A DNA stretch of 64,000 bases. It comes from Bradyrhizobium zhanjiangense. Its GTDB lineage: Bacteria > Pseudomonadota > Alphaproteobacteria > Rhizobiales > Xanthobacteraceae. Positions 10,659-17,754 of the stretch are shown here, one piece after another (the first letter of the stretch is position 1; the number at the start of each line of letters is the position of its first letter). A program made the translations under genes and the position numbers. Location: the NCBI RefSeq assembly GCF_004114935.1, contig NZ_CP022221.1:6655001-6719000 (forward strand). The letters run 5' to 3'. Under the pieces are notes generated by a model. It searched no databases. It worked only from the letters and a program-made list of their open reading frames with translations, and was not told the DNA's origin.

Positions 10659-10826
10659 TCACCTCTCCCCGCTCTTACGGGGAGAGGTCGGATCGCGTTT
10701 GGCGATGCGAAGCATCGTCCAATGCGATCCGGGTGAGGGGCGAGCTGCGCGCTCGATCGTTAGATTAGTCCGTGTTGAGAGAGGCCCCTCACCCTAACCC
10801 TCTCCCCGTAAGAACGGGGAGAGGGA
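10659..10826. repeat. CCTCTCCCC/GGGGAGAGG palindromic repeat, family C copy 1
   Basis: Two hairpins of the type CTCTCCCCG-loop-CGGGGAGAG frame a variable centre containing GATGCGAAGCATCGTCC and CCGGGTGAGGGGCGAG, and the unit closes with GCCCCTCACCCTAACCCTCT. A second copy is at 45481-45641. It sits between the aldolase stop and the dehydratase start, so transcription of both genes from one promoter would run through it. Confidence 0.7.
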
Positions 10827-10837
10827 AAGGAGAGAGA

Positions 10838-11614
10838 TCAGGCCTTGCCGCCCGACTCCTTGCGGGTCGCGTTGACCTGCATCTTGGCGTAGGTCGTCAT
10901 CAGGCCGACCTCGTTCGAGAGCGTCACCAGCTTGAAGCCCATGTTGATGGCGCGCGCTGCGCCTTCGGCGCCGCTGCAATGGATGCCCGGGTTGAGGCCG
11001 CGCTTGCCGCACTCCTTGATGATCTTCTCATAGATCGCGAGGATCTCCGGCTCGCTGCGATCGAGCTTGGGCTCGAGGCCGTAGGAGAAGCCGAGATCGG
11101 ACGGACCGATATAGACGCCGTCGATGCCTTCGACGTCCAGGATCGCTTCCATGTTCTCGACCGCGGTCCTCGTCTCCATCATCGGCAGCAGCACGATCTC
11201 GTCGTTGGCCGTCTTCTGGTAGGAGCCCGCGGTGCCGTACATGCCGGCGCGGATCGGACCGTTGGAGCGCACGCCCTTCGGCGGATATTTCGAATAGGAG
11301 ACGAGGTTCCTGGCTTCCTGCGGCGTGTTGACCATCGGGCAGATCACGCCATAGGCGCCGCCGTCGAGCACCTTGCCGATGATGCCGGGCTCGTTCCAGG
11401 GCACGCGGACCATCGGCGTGATCGGATGCTTGTCCATGGCCTGGAAGCACTGGACCATCGACAGATAGTCCTGCACGCCGTGCTGCATGTCGACGGTGAC
11501 GCTGTCGAAGCCGCATTGCGCGATCATCTCGGCCGAGAAGCCGGAGGGAATTGCGAGCCACGCGTTGACCACGGCCTTGCCCGACTTCCAAGTTTCCTTA
11601 ACTTTGTTCGCCAC
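10838..11614 (-). CDS. hpaI: HpcH/HpaI-family class II aldolase (258 aa)
   Basis: Metal-dependent aldolase of the HpcH/HpaI family; HpaI cleaves 4-hydroxy-2-oxoheptanedioate to pyruvate and succinate semialdehyde. Visible family motifs are VTVDMQHG (catalytic His), MVRVPWNEPG (substrate Arg), LLPMMETRTA (metal Glu) and VYIGPSDLGFSYG (metal Asp). I placed the start at the GTG at 11614 (VANKVKETWKSG), which has GGAAGG about 5 nt upstream; the ATG at 11653 adds 13 residues not typical of the family. It lies downstream of hpaR on the same strand and opposite hpaH-hpaF, which supports the HpaI assignment. Other 2-keto-3-deoxy sugar-acid aldolases share the fold, so the exact substrate is uncertain given the neighbouring UxaA dehydratase. 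Confidence 0.85.
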   Translation of the reverse strand: MANKVKETWKSGKAVVNAWLAIPSGFSAEMIAQCGFDSVTVDMQHGVQDYLSMVQCFQAMDKHPITPMVRVPWNEPGIIGKVLDGGAYGVICPMVNTPQEARNLVSYSKYPPKGVRSNGPIRAGMYGTAGSYQKTANDEIVLLPMMETRTAVENMEAILDVEGIDGVYIGPSDLGFSYGLEPKLDRSEPEILAIYEKIIKECGKRGLNPGIHCSGAEGAARAINMGFKLVTLSNEVGLMTTYAKMQVNATRKESGGKA

Positions 11615-11856
11615 GTTGCCTTCCTTCTTTGTTGTTTGGACCGTCGTCACCATGACGAGTGCCGCGACAAGGCGATGCCGTTATTACCGCGAACTCGATC
11701 GCCGCGCTACGCTCGCGATAACGCAAGATGTCATCCGACAAGAGGGGCGCCATCCGTCCCGGCGCCGACTTTCTAGCGATCGGCTTGGGCGGCACTTTGA
11801 GCGAAAAAACGCGGCTATGTCCATGGCTGTTGCCGCGCGCTCGCGCATATCTGCTT

Positions 11857-12375
11857 TCACTCCTCGGCACTTGCCTCCTCGCCGGCGCCGAGGCCTGCGA
11901 GACTCTGCTCGAGCTCGCCGAGCATGTCCTGCAACTCGGCGAGCTTGCGCGCGCCAAAGCGTCGCGTGATCTCGGTATAGATCGCCTCCGACGTCGGCGC
12001 CACGGAGGCCATCAGCTTCACGCCCTCTTTCGAGATCGAGACCATGCTGCGGCGCTGGTCCGCTTTGGCGGTCTTGCGCTCGATCAGATTGCGGGCCTCG
12101 AGGTCGCGCAGGATGCGTGACAGGCTCGGCCCGAGCAGAAACGCCGTGCGCGCGAGTTCCGTGACCTCGACCGCCTCGATGGCCGCGAGCGCGCGCAGGA
12201 TGCGCCATTGCTGCTCGGTCAACCCGTGCTCGCGCAGCGAGGGGCGGAATTGCCGCATCACCGCCTCGCGCGCCCGTAGCAATGACATCGGCAGCGAGCG
12301 CGAGAAGTCGCGCATCGGCACCTGGCGCGCGGCAGGCGCGCTTCCGTTGGCGGGATCAGCGGATTTCTTCGTCAT
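11857..12375 (-). CDS. hpaR: MarR-family regulator, HpaR type (172 aa)
   Basis: Winged-helix MarR repressor. Residues 25-65 carry the HpaR signature (RSLPMSLLRAREAVM ... SLREHGLTEQQWRILRAL), followed by the recognition helix (LLGPSLSRILRDLEARNLI) and the wing (KADQRRSMVSISKEG). In the families studied, HpaR represses the homoprotocatechuate meta-cleavage genes and is released by pathway aromatics. It is divergent from hpaH with 111 nt between, which holds a perfect 14-bp palindrome. Next gene on the same strand is hpaI, 242 nt away. The C-terminal extension after residue 155 is Glu/Ala-rich and longer than the usual 140 or so residues. Confidence 0.88.
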   Translation of the reverse strand: MTKKSADPANGSAPAARQVPMRDFSRSLPMSLLRAREAVMRQFRPSLREHGLTEQQWRILRALAAIEAVEVTELARTAFLLGPSLSRILRDLEARNLIERKTAKADQRRSMVSISKEGVKLMASVAPTSEAIYTEITRRFGARKLAELQDMLGELEQSLAGLGAGEEASAEE

Positions 12376-12439
12376 GACGCCCTTTCAAGCCGCAAAATGT
12401 TTGCAGTGCAGCAAGCCCAATTTGTGTTTGACGCATTCA

Positions 12440-12453
12440 CTTAACATGTTAAG
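12440..12453. promoter_or_regulatory. perfect 14-bp palindrome, candidate HpaR operator
   Basis: CTTAACATGTTAAG is an exact palindrome in the hpaR-hpaH divergent intergenic region, 34 nt before the hpaH start and 65 nt before the hpaR start. MarR proteins bind AT-rich palindromes of this size, and the site is AT-rich against a GC-rich background. The binding assignment is inference. Confidence 0.65.
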
Positions 12454-12470
12454 CATCTCCGGGCACCACG

Positions 12471-12488
12471 ATTTGTAAGATCACAAAT
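12471..12488. promoter_or_regulatory. second inverted repeat over the hpaH start
   Basis: ATTTGT-6 nt-ACAAAT inverted repeat whose right arm ends inside the hpaH ATG. A repressor bound here would block initiation of transcription or ribosome access. It could be the second operator of HpaR, as two sites are usual for this regulator. Confidence 0.4.
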
Positions 12489-13293
12489 GGCGCTTTCCAC
12501 CGACGATATCCAAGCTTGCGCGAGGCGTCTGCACCAGGCGGAGAAGACCCGCACGCAGATCCGGCAGCTCTCGCAGGATTTCCCTGACATCACCATTGCC
12601 GATGCCTACGCGATTCAGAAGGCCTGGGTCGACGTCAAGATCGCGGAGGGGCGCATCGTCAAAGGCCACAAGATCGGCCTGACCTCGAAGGCGATGCAGA
12701 GCGCGCTCAATATCGATGAGCCGGATTCCGGCGTGCTGCTCGACGACATGTTCTTTGCCGACGGCGGCATCATTCCGACCGAGCGCTTCATCGCAACGCG
12801 CGTGGAAGCGGAGCTCGCCTTCGTCATGAGCAAGCGCCTCGCAGGACCCGACTGCACGATGTTCGACGTGCTCAACGCGACCGACTTCGTGGTGCCCGCG
12901 CTGGAGATTTTGGACACGCGCATCGAGCGCGTCGATCCCAAGACCAAGGCGACGCGAAAGATTTTCGACACCATCGCCGACAATGCGGCCAATGCCGGCA
13001 TCGTGCTCGGCGGCCGGCCGATCCGGCCGCTGGAGGCCGATTTGCGCTGGGTCGGCGCGCTGTGTTTCCGGAACGGTCAGCTTGAGGAGACGGGCCTTGC
13101 CGCCGGCGTGCTCAACCATCCCGCAACTGCGGTGGCCTGGCTCGCCAACAAGATCGCGCCGCTTGGGCTAGCGCTGGAGCCCGGACAGGTCGTGCTCGCC
13201 GGCTCCTTCATCCGCCCGATCGAGACCCGCAAGGGCGACACAATTCAGGCCGACTATGGCGGCTACGGCTCGGTGAGCTGCTACTTCGCTTAG
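12487..13293 (+). CDS. hpaH: 2-oxo-hept-4-ene-1,7-dioate hydratase (268 aa)
   Basis: Member of the fumarylacetoacetate hydrolase/hydratase fold; HpaH hydrates 2-oxohept-4-ene-1,7-dioate to 4-hydroxy-2-oxoheptanedioate, the substrate of HpaI. Motifs: [13 protein letters not shown], the metal-ligand block [14 protein letters not shown], the [14 protein letters not shown] strand, [14 protein letters not shown] and [14 protein letters not shown]. Length matches the family (about 267). Start ATG at 12487 has only a weak ribosome site, and the start overlaps an inverted repeat. It is the first gene of the plus-strand arm with hpaF 28 nt downstream, divergent from hpaR-hpaI. Confidence 0.92.
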   Translation: MALSTDDIQACARRLHQAEKTRTQIRQLSQDFPDITIADAYAIQKAWVDVKIAEGRIVKGHKIGLTSKAMQSALNIDEPDSGVLLDDMFFADGGIIPTERFIATRVEAELAFVMSKRLAGPDCTMFDVLNATDFVVPALEILDTRIERVDPKTKATRKIFDTIADNAANAGIVLGGRPIRPLEADLRWVGALCFRNGQLEETGLAAGVLNHPATAVAWLANKIAPLGLALEPGQVVLAGSFIRPIETRKGDTIQADYGGYGSVSCYFA

Positions 13294-13321
13294 GCGAACA
13301 AGAAGACAGGGTGAAACCGCG

Positions 13322-13720
13322 ATGCCGCATTTCACGATCGAATATTCGGCCAATCTCGATGGCCGCCTCGACATGGGCCTGGTATGCGAAGTCGTGCGCA
13401 AGGCGGCGGTCGAGACCGGGATCTTCCCGCTCGGCGGCATCCGCGTTCGCGCCGTCAAGTGCGAGCATTACGCGATCGCGGATGCGCGGCAAGAATACGG
13501 CTTTCTCGACATGGTGCTGCGCATCGGCGAGGGCCGCGACCTCAAGACGCGTCAGAAGGCCGGCGAGCACGTCTTCCAGGCGCTCTCCAGACATCTCGAT
13601 CCCGTCTTCGCGGCCAGCAAGTTTGCCTTGTCGTTCGACATGCAGATCAACGACAAGGACACGAGCTGGAAGCGCAACAACATCCATGACGCCCTGAAAG
13701 CGGAGGCGCAGCCCGGCTGA
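13322..13720 (+). CDS. hpaF: 5-carboxymethyl-2-hydroxymuconate isomerase (132 aa)
   Basis: Tautomerase-superfamily isomerase that converts 5-carboxymethyl-2-hydroxymuconate to its oxo isomer in homoprotocatechuate degradation. The catalytic Pro follows the initiator Met (MPHFTIEYSANL). Other family blocks are VRAVKCEHYAIAD, YGFLDMVLRIGEGR and FDMQINDKDTSWKRNNIH. Length is about 130, as expected. It is 28 nt after hpaH and ends at an inverted repeat. The ring-cleavage dioxygenase, dehydrogenase and decarboxylase of the pathway are not in this window. Confidence 0.9.
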   Translation: MPHFTIEYSANLDGRLDMGLVCEVVRKAAVETGIFPLGGIRVRAVKCEHYAIADARQEYGFLDMVLRIGEGRDLKTRQKAGEHVFQALSRHLDPVFAASKFALSFDMQINDKDTSWKRNNIHDALKAEAQPG

Positions 13721-13783
13721 CGTTCCCATTCCCTGCCCTGGCAGGGACATCTCGACCTTTGCCACACTCGCATTTGGGAACGT
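13720..13783. other. nested inverted repeats after hpaF
   Basis: ACGTTCCCA at 13720-13728 pairs perfectly with TGGGAACGT at 13775-13783, and between them CCCTGCC-CT-GGCAGGG forms a tight 7-bp hairpin at 13731-13746. There is no T-run after it, so it is not a standard intrinsic terminator. It could be a weak terminator or an operator for the ThDP enzyme gene 86 nt downstream. Confidence 0.45.
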
Positions 13784-13869
13784 GATCGACGTCGAAGCCG
13801 AGGGCATCGCAAGCATGCGCAACTGCGTCGTCGATGAAGCCCGGACAACACTCGAAGTGGAATAGCACC

Positions 13870-15498
13870 ATGACCACCCTCACCGGCGGCGAAGCGATCG
13901 TAAGCGGCCTCGTTGCTCACGGAGTCGACACCGTCTTCGGCCTGCCCGGCGCGCAGGTCTACGGCCTATTCGACGCTTTCCATCAGGCCCAGCTCAAGGT
14001 GATCGGCGCGCGGCACGAGCAGGCCTGCGGCTACATGGCCTTCGGTTATGCGCGCTCCAGCGGCAGGCCCGGCGTGTTCAGCGTGGTGCCCGGCCCCGGC
14101 GTGCTCAACGCCAGCGCGGCGCTGCTCACCGCCTTCGGCTGCAACGAGCCGGTGCTCTGCGTCACCGGCCAGGTGCCGACGCCATTTTTGGGAAAGGGCC
14201 GCGGCCATCTGCATGAGATGCCGGACCAGCTCGCGACCGTGCGGACCTATGTGAAATGGGCCGATCGCATCGAATATCCCGGCAACGCGCCGACGGTCGT
14301 CGCGCGCGCGTTCCAGGAGATGACCTCCGGCCGCCGCGGGCCTGCTTCTGTCGAGATGCCCTGGGACGTTTTCACCCAACGCGCCGACACCGCGGCCGCA
14401 CAGCGGCTGGAACCGCTGCCTGCGCCGCAGCCCGATCCTGACCTGATCAAGCAGGCCGCCGCGCTGATCAAGACTAGCAAGGCGCCGATGATTTTCGTCG
14501 GCAGCGGCGCCATCGATGCGCGCGAGGAGATCCTCGAACTCGCCGAGATGATCGATGCGCCCGTCGTTGCCTTCCGCAGCGGCCGCGGCATCGTCTCCAA
14601 TGCGCACGAGCTCGGACTCACCATGGCCGCCGCCTACAAGCTGTGGCCCACGACCGATTTGATGATCGCAATCGGCACCCGCGCGGAGCTGCCGGCCTCG
14701 GGCTTCCGCTGGCCCTATCAGCCGAAGGGACTGAAATCTGTCAGGATCGACATCGATCCGGCCGAGATGCGCCGGCTCGCTTCCGATACCGCTATTGTCG
14801 CCGACGCGAAGGCCGGCACCGCCGATCTCGTCGCAGCCGTGAAGAAGGCCGGCTATGCGCGAAGCCGCGGCCGGCGCGGAGACATCCGCGAGGCCACCGC
14901 AACCGCGCAAGCGGAGATCCAGCGCATCCAGCCGCAGATGGCGTATCTCAACATCCTGCGCGAGGTGCTGCCGGCAAACGCGATCGTGACAGATGAATTG
15001 TCACAGTTCGGCTTCGCCTCCTGGTACGGCTTTCCAGTCTATGAGCCGCGCACCTTCATCACGTCAGGATATCAGGGCACGCTCGGCTCCGGCTTTCCGA
15101 CTGCGCTCGGCGCCAAGGTCGCCAACCCCGACAAGCCGGTGGTGGCGATCACCGGCGACGGCGGCTTCATGTTCGGCGTGCAGGAGCTCTCGACCGCCGT
15201 GCAGTTCAACATCGGCGTGGTGACGCTGGTGTTCAACAATAATGCCTACGGCAATGTGCGCCGCGACCAGCGCGAACGCTTTGACGGCCGCGTGGTAGCC
15301 TCGGATCTCGTCAATCCGGATTTCGTCAAGCTCGCCGAATCCTTCGGCGTTGCGGCGGCGCGCATCACCGCGCCGGACCAGTTCAAGGCGGCGATGGAGA
15401 AGGCGCTCGCCCATGGCGGGCCCTATCTGATCTCGGTCGAGGTGACGCGGGACTCCGAAGTCAGTCCGTGGGCGTTCATTCACCCGCCGAAGCCGTAA
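13870..15498 (+). CDS. thiamine-diphosphate-dependent enzyme, acetolactate-synthase-like (542 aa)
   Basis: Three-domain ThDP enzyme. N-terminal PYR domain (about 1-170) has the catalytic Glu50 (GARHEQACGYMAFGYARSS); the middle domain (about 190-325) includes KAPMIFVGSGAI and DLMIAIGTRAELP; the PP domain (about 370-540) has ITGDGGFMFGVQEL ... VFNNNAYGNV, the GDG-NN cofactor/Mg motif. Family members include acetolactate synthases, benzoylformate-type decarboxylases and oxalyl-CoA decarboxylase-like enzymes; the sequence does not settle which. The ATG at 13870 was chosen over the ATG at 13834 because homology starts at TTLTGGEAIV. It may belong with the upstream aromatic genes, for example acting on a 2-oxo acid, but this is unproved. 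It converges with alkB 3 nt away. Confidence 0.85.
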   Translation: MTTLTGGEAIVSGLVAHGVDTVFGLPGAQVYGLFDAFHQAQLKVIGARHEQACGYMAFGYARSSGRPGVFSVVPGPGVLNASAALLTAFGCNEPVLCVTGQVPTPFLGKGRGHLHEMPDQLATVRTYVKWADRIEYPGNAPTVVARAFQEMTSGRRGPASVEMPWDVFTQRADTAAAQRLEPLPAPQPDPDLIKQAAALIKTSKAPMIFVGSGAIDAREEILELAEMIDAPVVAFRSGRGIVSNAHELGLTMAAAYKLWPTTDLMIAIGTRAELPASGFRWPYQPKGLKSVRIDIDPAEMRRLASDTAIVADAKAGTADLVAAVKKAGYARSRGRRGDIREATATAQAEIQRIQPQMAYLNILREVLPANAIVTDELSQFGFASWYGFPVYEPRTFITSGYQGTLGSGFPTALGAKVANPDKPVVAITGDGGFMFGVQELSTAVQFNIGVVTLVFNNNAYGNVRRDQRERFDGRVVASDLVNPDFVKLAESFGVAAARITAPDQFKAAMEKALAHGGPYLISVEVTRDSEVSPWAFIHPPKP

Positions 15499-15501
15499 GC
15501 G

Positions 15502-16155
15502 TCAGCGCGTCCTGCGGAAGGTCAAATTGATCCGCTTCCGTCCGAGCAGCGCATGTTCGCCGTCGGCGAGCGGCGCGACGCCGTGATAGGCGAGCCTGCT
15601 AGCGCCGCCCCAGACCACGACGTCGCCATGCACCAGGCGGAAGCGGCGCGGCTTATCGCTGCGCGCCAGGCCGCCGAACAGGAAAGTCGCGGACAGGCCG
15701 AGCGAGACCGAGGCGATCGGGGCCGAATAGTCGAGCTCGTCCTTGTCCTGATGCAGCGACAGCCGCGTGCCGGGCTCGTAGCGGTTGACGAGGCAGGCAT
15801 CGGGCGCGAAGTCTTTGAAGCCGCCCTGCTCCGCCGCGCGGCGGGCGAGAGCCCGAAACACGGGCGGCATCGCGGGCCAAGACGCGCCAGTTCGCGGATC
15901 GATCGGATCGTAGCGATAGCCGGTGTGATCGGTGATCCAGCCGCGCTCGCCGCAATTGGTCATGGCCACCGACATCTGGTAGCCGCCGGGCGTCGTCATG
16001 CGCCGGAACGGCGATTGCGCCACGATGGCGCGCACGGCTTCGAGCAGCTCGCTCTCGATCGGCTTGACGAAGCCGCGCAGCAGCACGGCGCCGTCGGCGA
16101 TCTCCTCGCGCGATGGCTGCGCCTCGGCGACGCTGTCGAACAGATCACCCATCAA
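15502..16155 (-). CDS. alkB: AlkB-type alpha-ketoglutarate-dependent DNA repair dioxygenase (217 aa)
   Basis: Oxidative demethylase that removes 1-methyladenine and 3-methylcytosine lesions using Fe(II) and 2-oxoglutarate. The iron triad is His135 and Asp137 (LSLHQDKDE) and His191 (LAYHGVAPL); Arg208 and Arg214 (RINLTFRRTR) bind 2-oxoglutarate. QMSVAMTNCGERGW and NRYEPGTRL are substrate-lid and core motifs of AlkB. Length equals the E. coli enzyme. It follows another 2OG oxygenase gene by 9 nt on the same strand, so both are probably cotranscribed. The 3' end faces the ThDP gene stop with 3 nt between. No ada gene is visible in the window. Confidence 0.93.
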   Translation of the reverse strand: MMGDLFDSVAEAQPSREEIADGAVLLRGFVKPIESELLEAVRAIVAQSPFRRMTTPGGYQMSVAMTNCGERGWITDHTGYRYDPIDPRTGASWPAMPPVFRALARRAAEQGGFKDFAPDACLVNRYEPGTRLSLHQDKDELDYSAPIASVSLGLSATFLFGGLARSDKPRRFRLVHGDVVVWGGASRLAYHGVAPLADGEHALLGRKRINLTFRRTR

Positions 16156-16164
16156 TCGCAGCGC

Positions 16165-16911
16165 TCATTTGGCATCATGAAAAATCACACCCAGCGTGTG
16201 GCGCTGGCCGGACCTGATACGGCTGACGCCATGGCGGAGATTAACGCGGTAGGTGCCGCGTGTCCCCTGCACCGGCCGGTGATGCACGGCAAAGGCCACC
16301 GCATCGCCCTGTGCCAGCGGCACCACCTCGGCGCGGGACTGCATGCGTGGCCGTTGCTCGGTCAGCACGAACTCGCCGCCGGTGAAATCGCGCCTAGGCT
16401 CTGACAGCAGGATCGCGACCTGGATCGGGAACACGTGCTCGCCATAGAGATCCTGATGCAGGCAATTGTAGTCGCCAGCCTCATATTGCAGCAGCAGCGG
16501 CGTCGGCCGGCTCTGGCCGGCCTCGTGGCAGCGCTTCAGGAAAGCTGCGTGCGCGGCGGGATAGCGGATGTCGATCCCCATCGCCTCGTTCCAGCGGTTG
16601 GCGACGCCCTGAAGATGCGCATAGAGCGCCGGACGCATCTGCGCGATCAAGTCGGGGAGTGGATAGGAGAAATATTTGTACTCGCCTCGGCCAAAGCCGT
16701 GGCGGCCCATGACGATGCGGCTGCGGAAGTGTGTGTCGTCGGGATAGAGGGCGGTCACGGCGCGGCATTGGTCCGGCGTGAGCAGGTTCTTCAGGACGGC
16801 GCAGCCCTGGCTGTCGAGTTCGGCGGTGATCTGCGGCCAGTCGAGGATGTCGACGTGGGAGGCAATGTCGACGGATAGCTTAGGGGCTGATTTGCGTGCT
16901 GTTGCTGTCAT
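16165..16911 (-). CDS. 2OG-Fe(II) oxygenase, prolyl-4-hydroxylase-like (248 aa)
   Basis: Double-stranded beta-helix dioxygenase. The iron site is His152-x-Asp154 (NCLHQDLYG) and a distal His around 227 (LRHGVSRI), with Arg231 likely gripping 2-oxoglutarate. The upstream motif GHGFGRGEYKYF-type segment (RHGFGRGEYKYFSYPLP, 70-86) and the TGGEFVLTEQRPR block are characteristic of a family usually found next to ada or alkB in rhizobia. It is the first gene of the pair with alkB. The product is likely involved in alkylation damage response, which is inferred only from the context. The substrate is not known. Confidence 0.85.
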   Translation of the reverse strand: MTATARKSAPKLSVDIASHVDILDWPQITAELDSQGCAVLKNLLTPDQCRAVTALYPDDTHFRSRIVMGRHGFGRGEYKYFSYPLPDLIAQMRPALYAHLQGVANRWNEAMGIDIRYPAAHAAFLKRCHEAGQSRPTPLLLQYEAGDYNCLHQDLYGEHVFPIQVAILLSEPRRDFTGGEFVLTEQRPRMQSRAEVVPLAQGDAVAFAVHHRPVQGTRGTYRVNLRHGVSRIRSGQRHTLGVIFHDAK

Positions 16912-16970
16912 GGCTACGACTCTCGCAATATGCCGCCCTCCGCCGCCACCCGATTTCCGACTATCTTCCC

Positions 16971-17055
16971 GTCATTGCGAGGAGCCCTTGCGACGAAGCA
17001 ATCCAGAGTCCCTCCGCGGAACCAGTCTGGATTGCTTCGCTTCGCTCGCAATGAC
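16971..17055. repeat. GTCATTGCGAGG palindromic repeat, family B copy 1
   Basis: Starts GTCATTGCGAGGAGCCC and ends with GCTTCGCTCGCAATGAC. Internally CGAAGCAATCCAGA faces TCTGGATTGCTTCG, so the whole unit can fold into one long hairpin. Other copies are at 37437, 37552, 40113, 58614 and 62577. It fills the gap upstream of the 2OG-oxygenase gene and downstream of the DUF2848 stop. Confidence 0.85.
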
Positions 17056-17067
17056 GATGGAGAGCTA

Positions 17068-17754
17068 TCAACCCAGCACCGGGAGCGTCACCACGTCATA
17101 GCCGTGCTTGATCGTGCGCTTCAGCACGGGATCCTCCAGCTCGAAATCGAAGCGGCCGGCGGGGCGGATGCCGCCCTTGGCGGCGAAGGTGCCGCCGAAC
17201 ATGGCGCAGCCGTCGGGCAGCTTCCCGCCCGGAAAGCCGCGCGTGATGAGGTCAGGGACCGGGAGCATCGCATCGAGCGTGCCCTCCTGGTAGAGCACGC
17301 GCTCGCCGTTGATCGTGGCGTAGGATCGCAAAATCATCCTGTCCCAATGGCCGATGACGTCCTCGAGCTCCCACAGCGTGGAGGCGATCGGCTTGTCGCA
17401 CATCTGCTTTGAGACCGTGACGCTATAGGCCTCGACCTTGCGGTCGGTGTGATCGGAGCCGCAGCCGACGAAGATGCGGCCCTGCCAGCCGATCAGCACG
17501 AACTCGACCTCGCCGGACGACTCGCCGCCGGTACATTCGATGCGGTCTTCCATCGTCAGCCGCCGCGCCGAGGCGCGGTAGTAGATCGGCGTCGAGGCCG
17601 GAGGGGCGATGCCCATCTCTTGCAGCTCGGCGATGTGCTTGTCGCGCGCGACAGGATCGCGGCCGGTCCAGCCGGCGATGATCATCTGGTCGATCGCCAG
17701 CGTCAGCGGCGTCGTGGTGTCCTGGGCGTCGACGGTGAAGGTCAGGTCAAACAC
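17068..17754 (-). CDS. DUF2848 family protein (228 aa)
   Basis: Matches the DUF2848 family across its length: MIIAGWTGRDPVARDKHIAEL near the N-terminus, PIYYRASARRLT, FVLIGWQGRIFVGCGSDHTDR, EAYSVTVSKQMCDKP and the C-terminal FDFELEDPVLKRTIKHGY. The fold recalls fumarylacetoacetate-hydrolase-like proteins (the FVGCGSDHTD strand), but no enzymatic function is established. It overlaps the 3' end of the amidase gene by 8 nt, so the two are translationally coupled. This pairing suggests a role in handling an amide-derived acid. Confidence 0.88.
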   Translation of the reverse strand: MFDLTFTVDAQDTTTPLTLAIDQMIIAGWTGRDPVARDKHIAELQEMGIAPPASTPIYYRASARRLTMEDRIECTGGESSGEVEFVLIGWQGRIFVGCGSDHTDRKVEAYSVTVSKQMCDKPIASTLWELEDVIGHWDRMILRSYATINGERVLYQEGTLDAMLPVPDLITRGFPGGKLPDGCAMFGGTFAAKGGIRPAGRFDFELEDPVLKRTIKHGYDVVTLPVLG

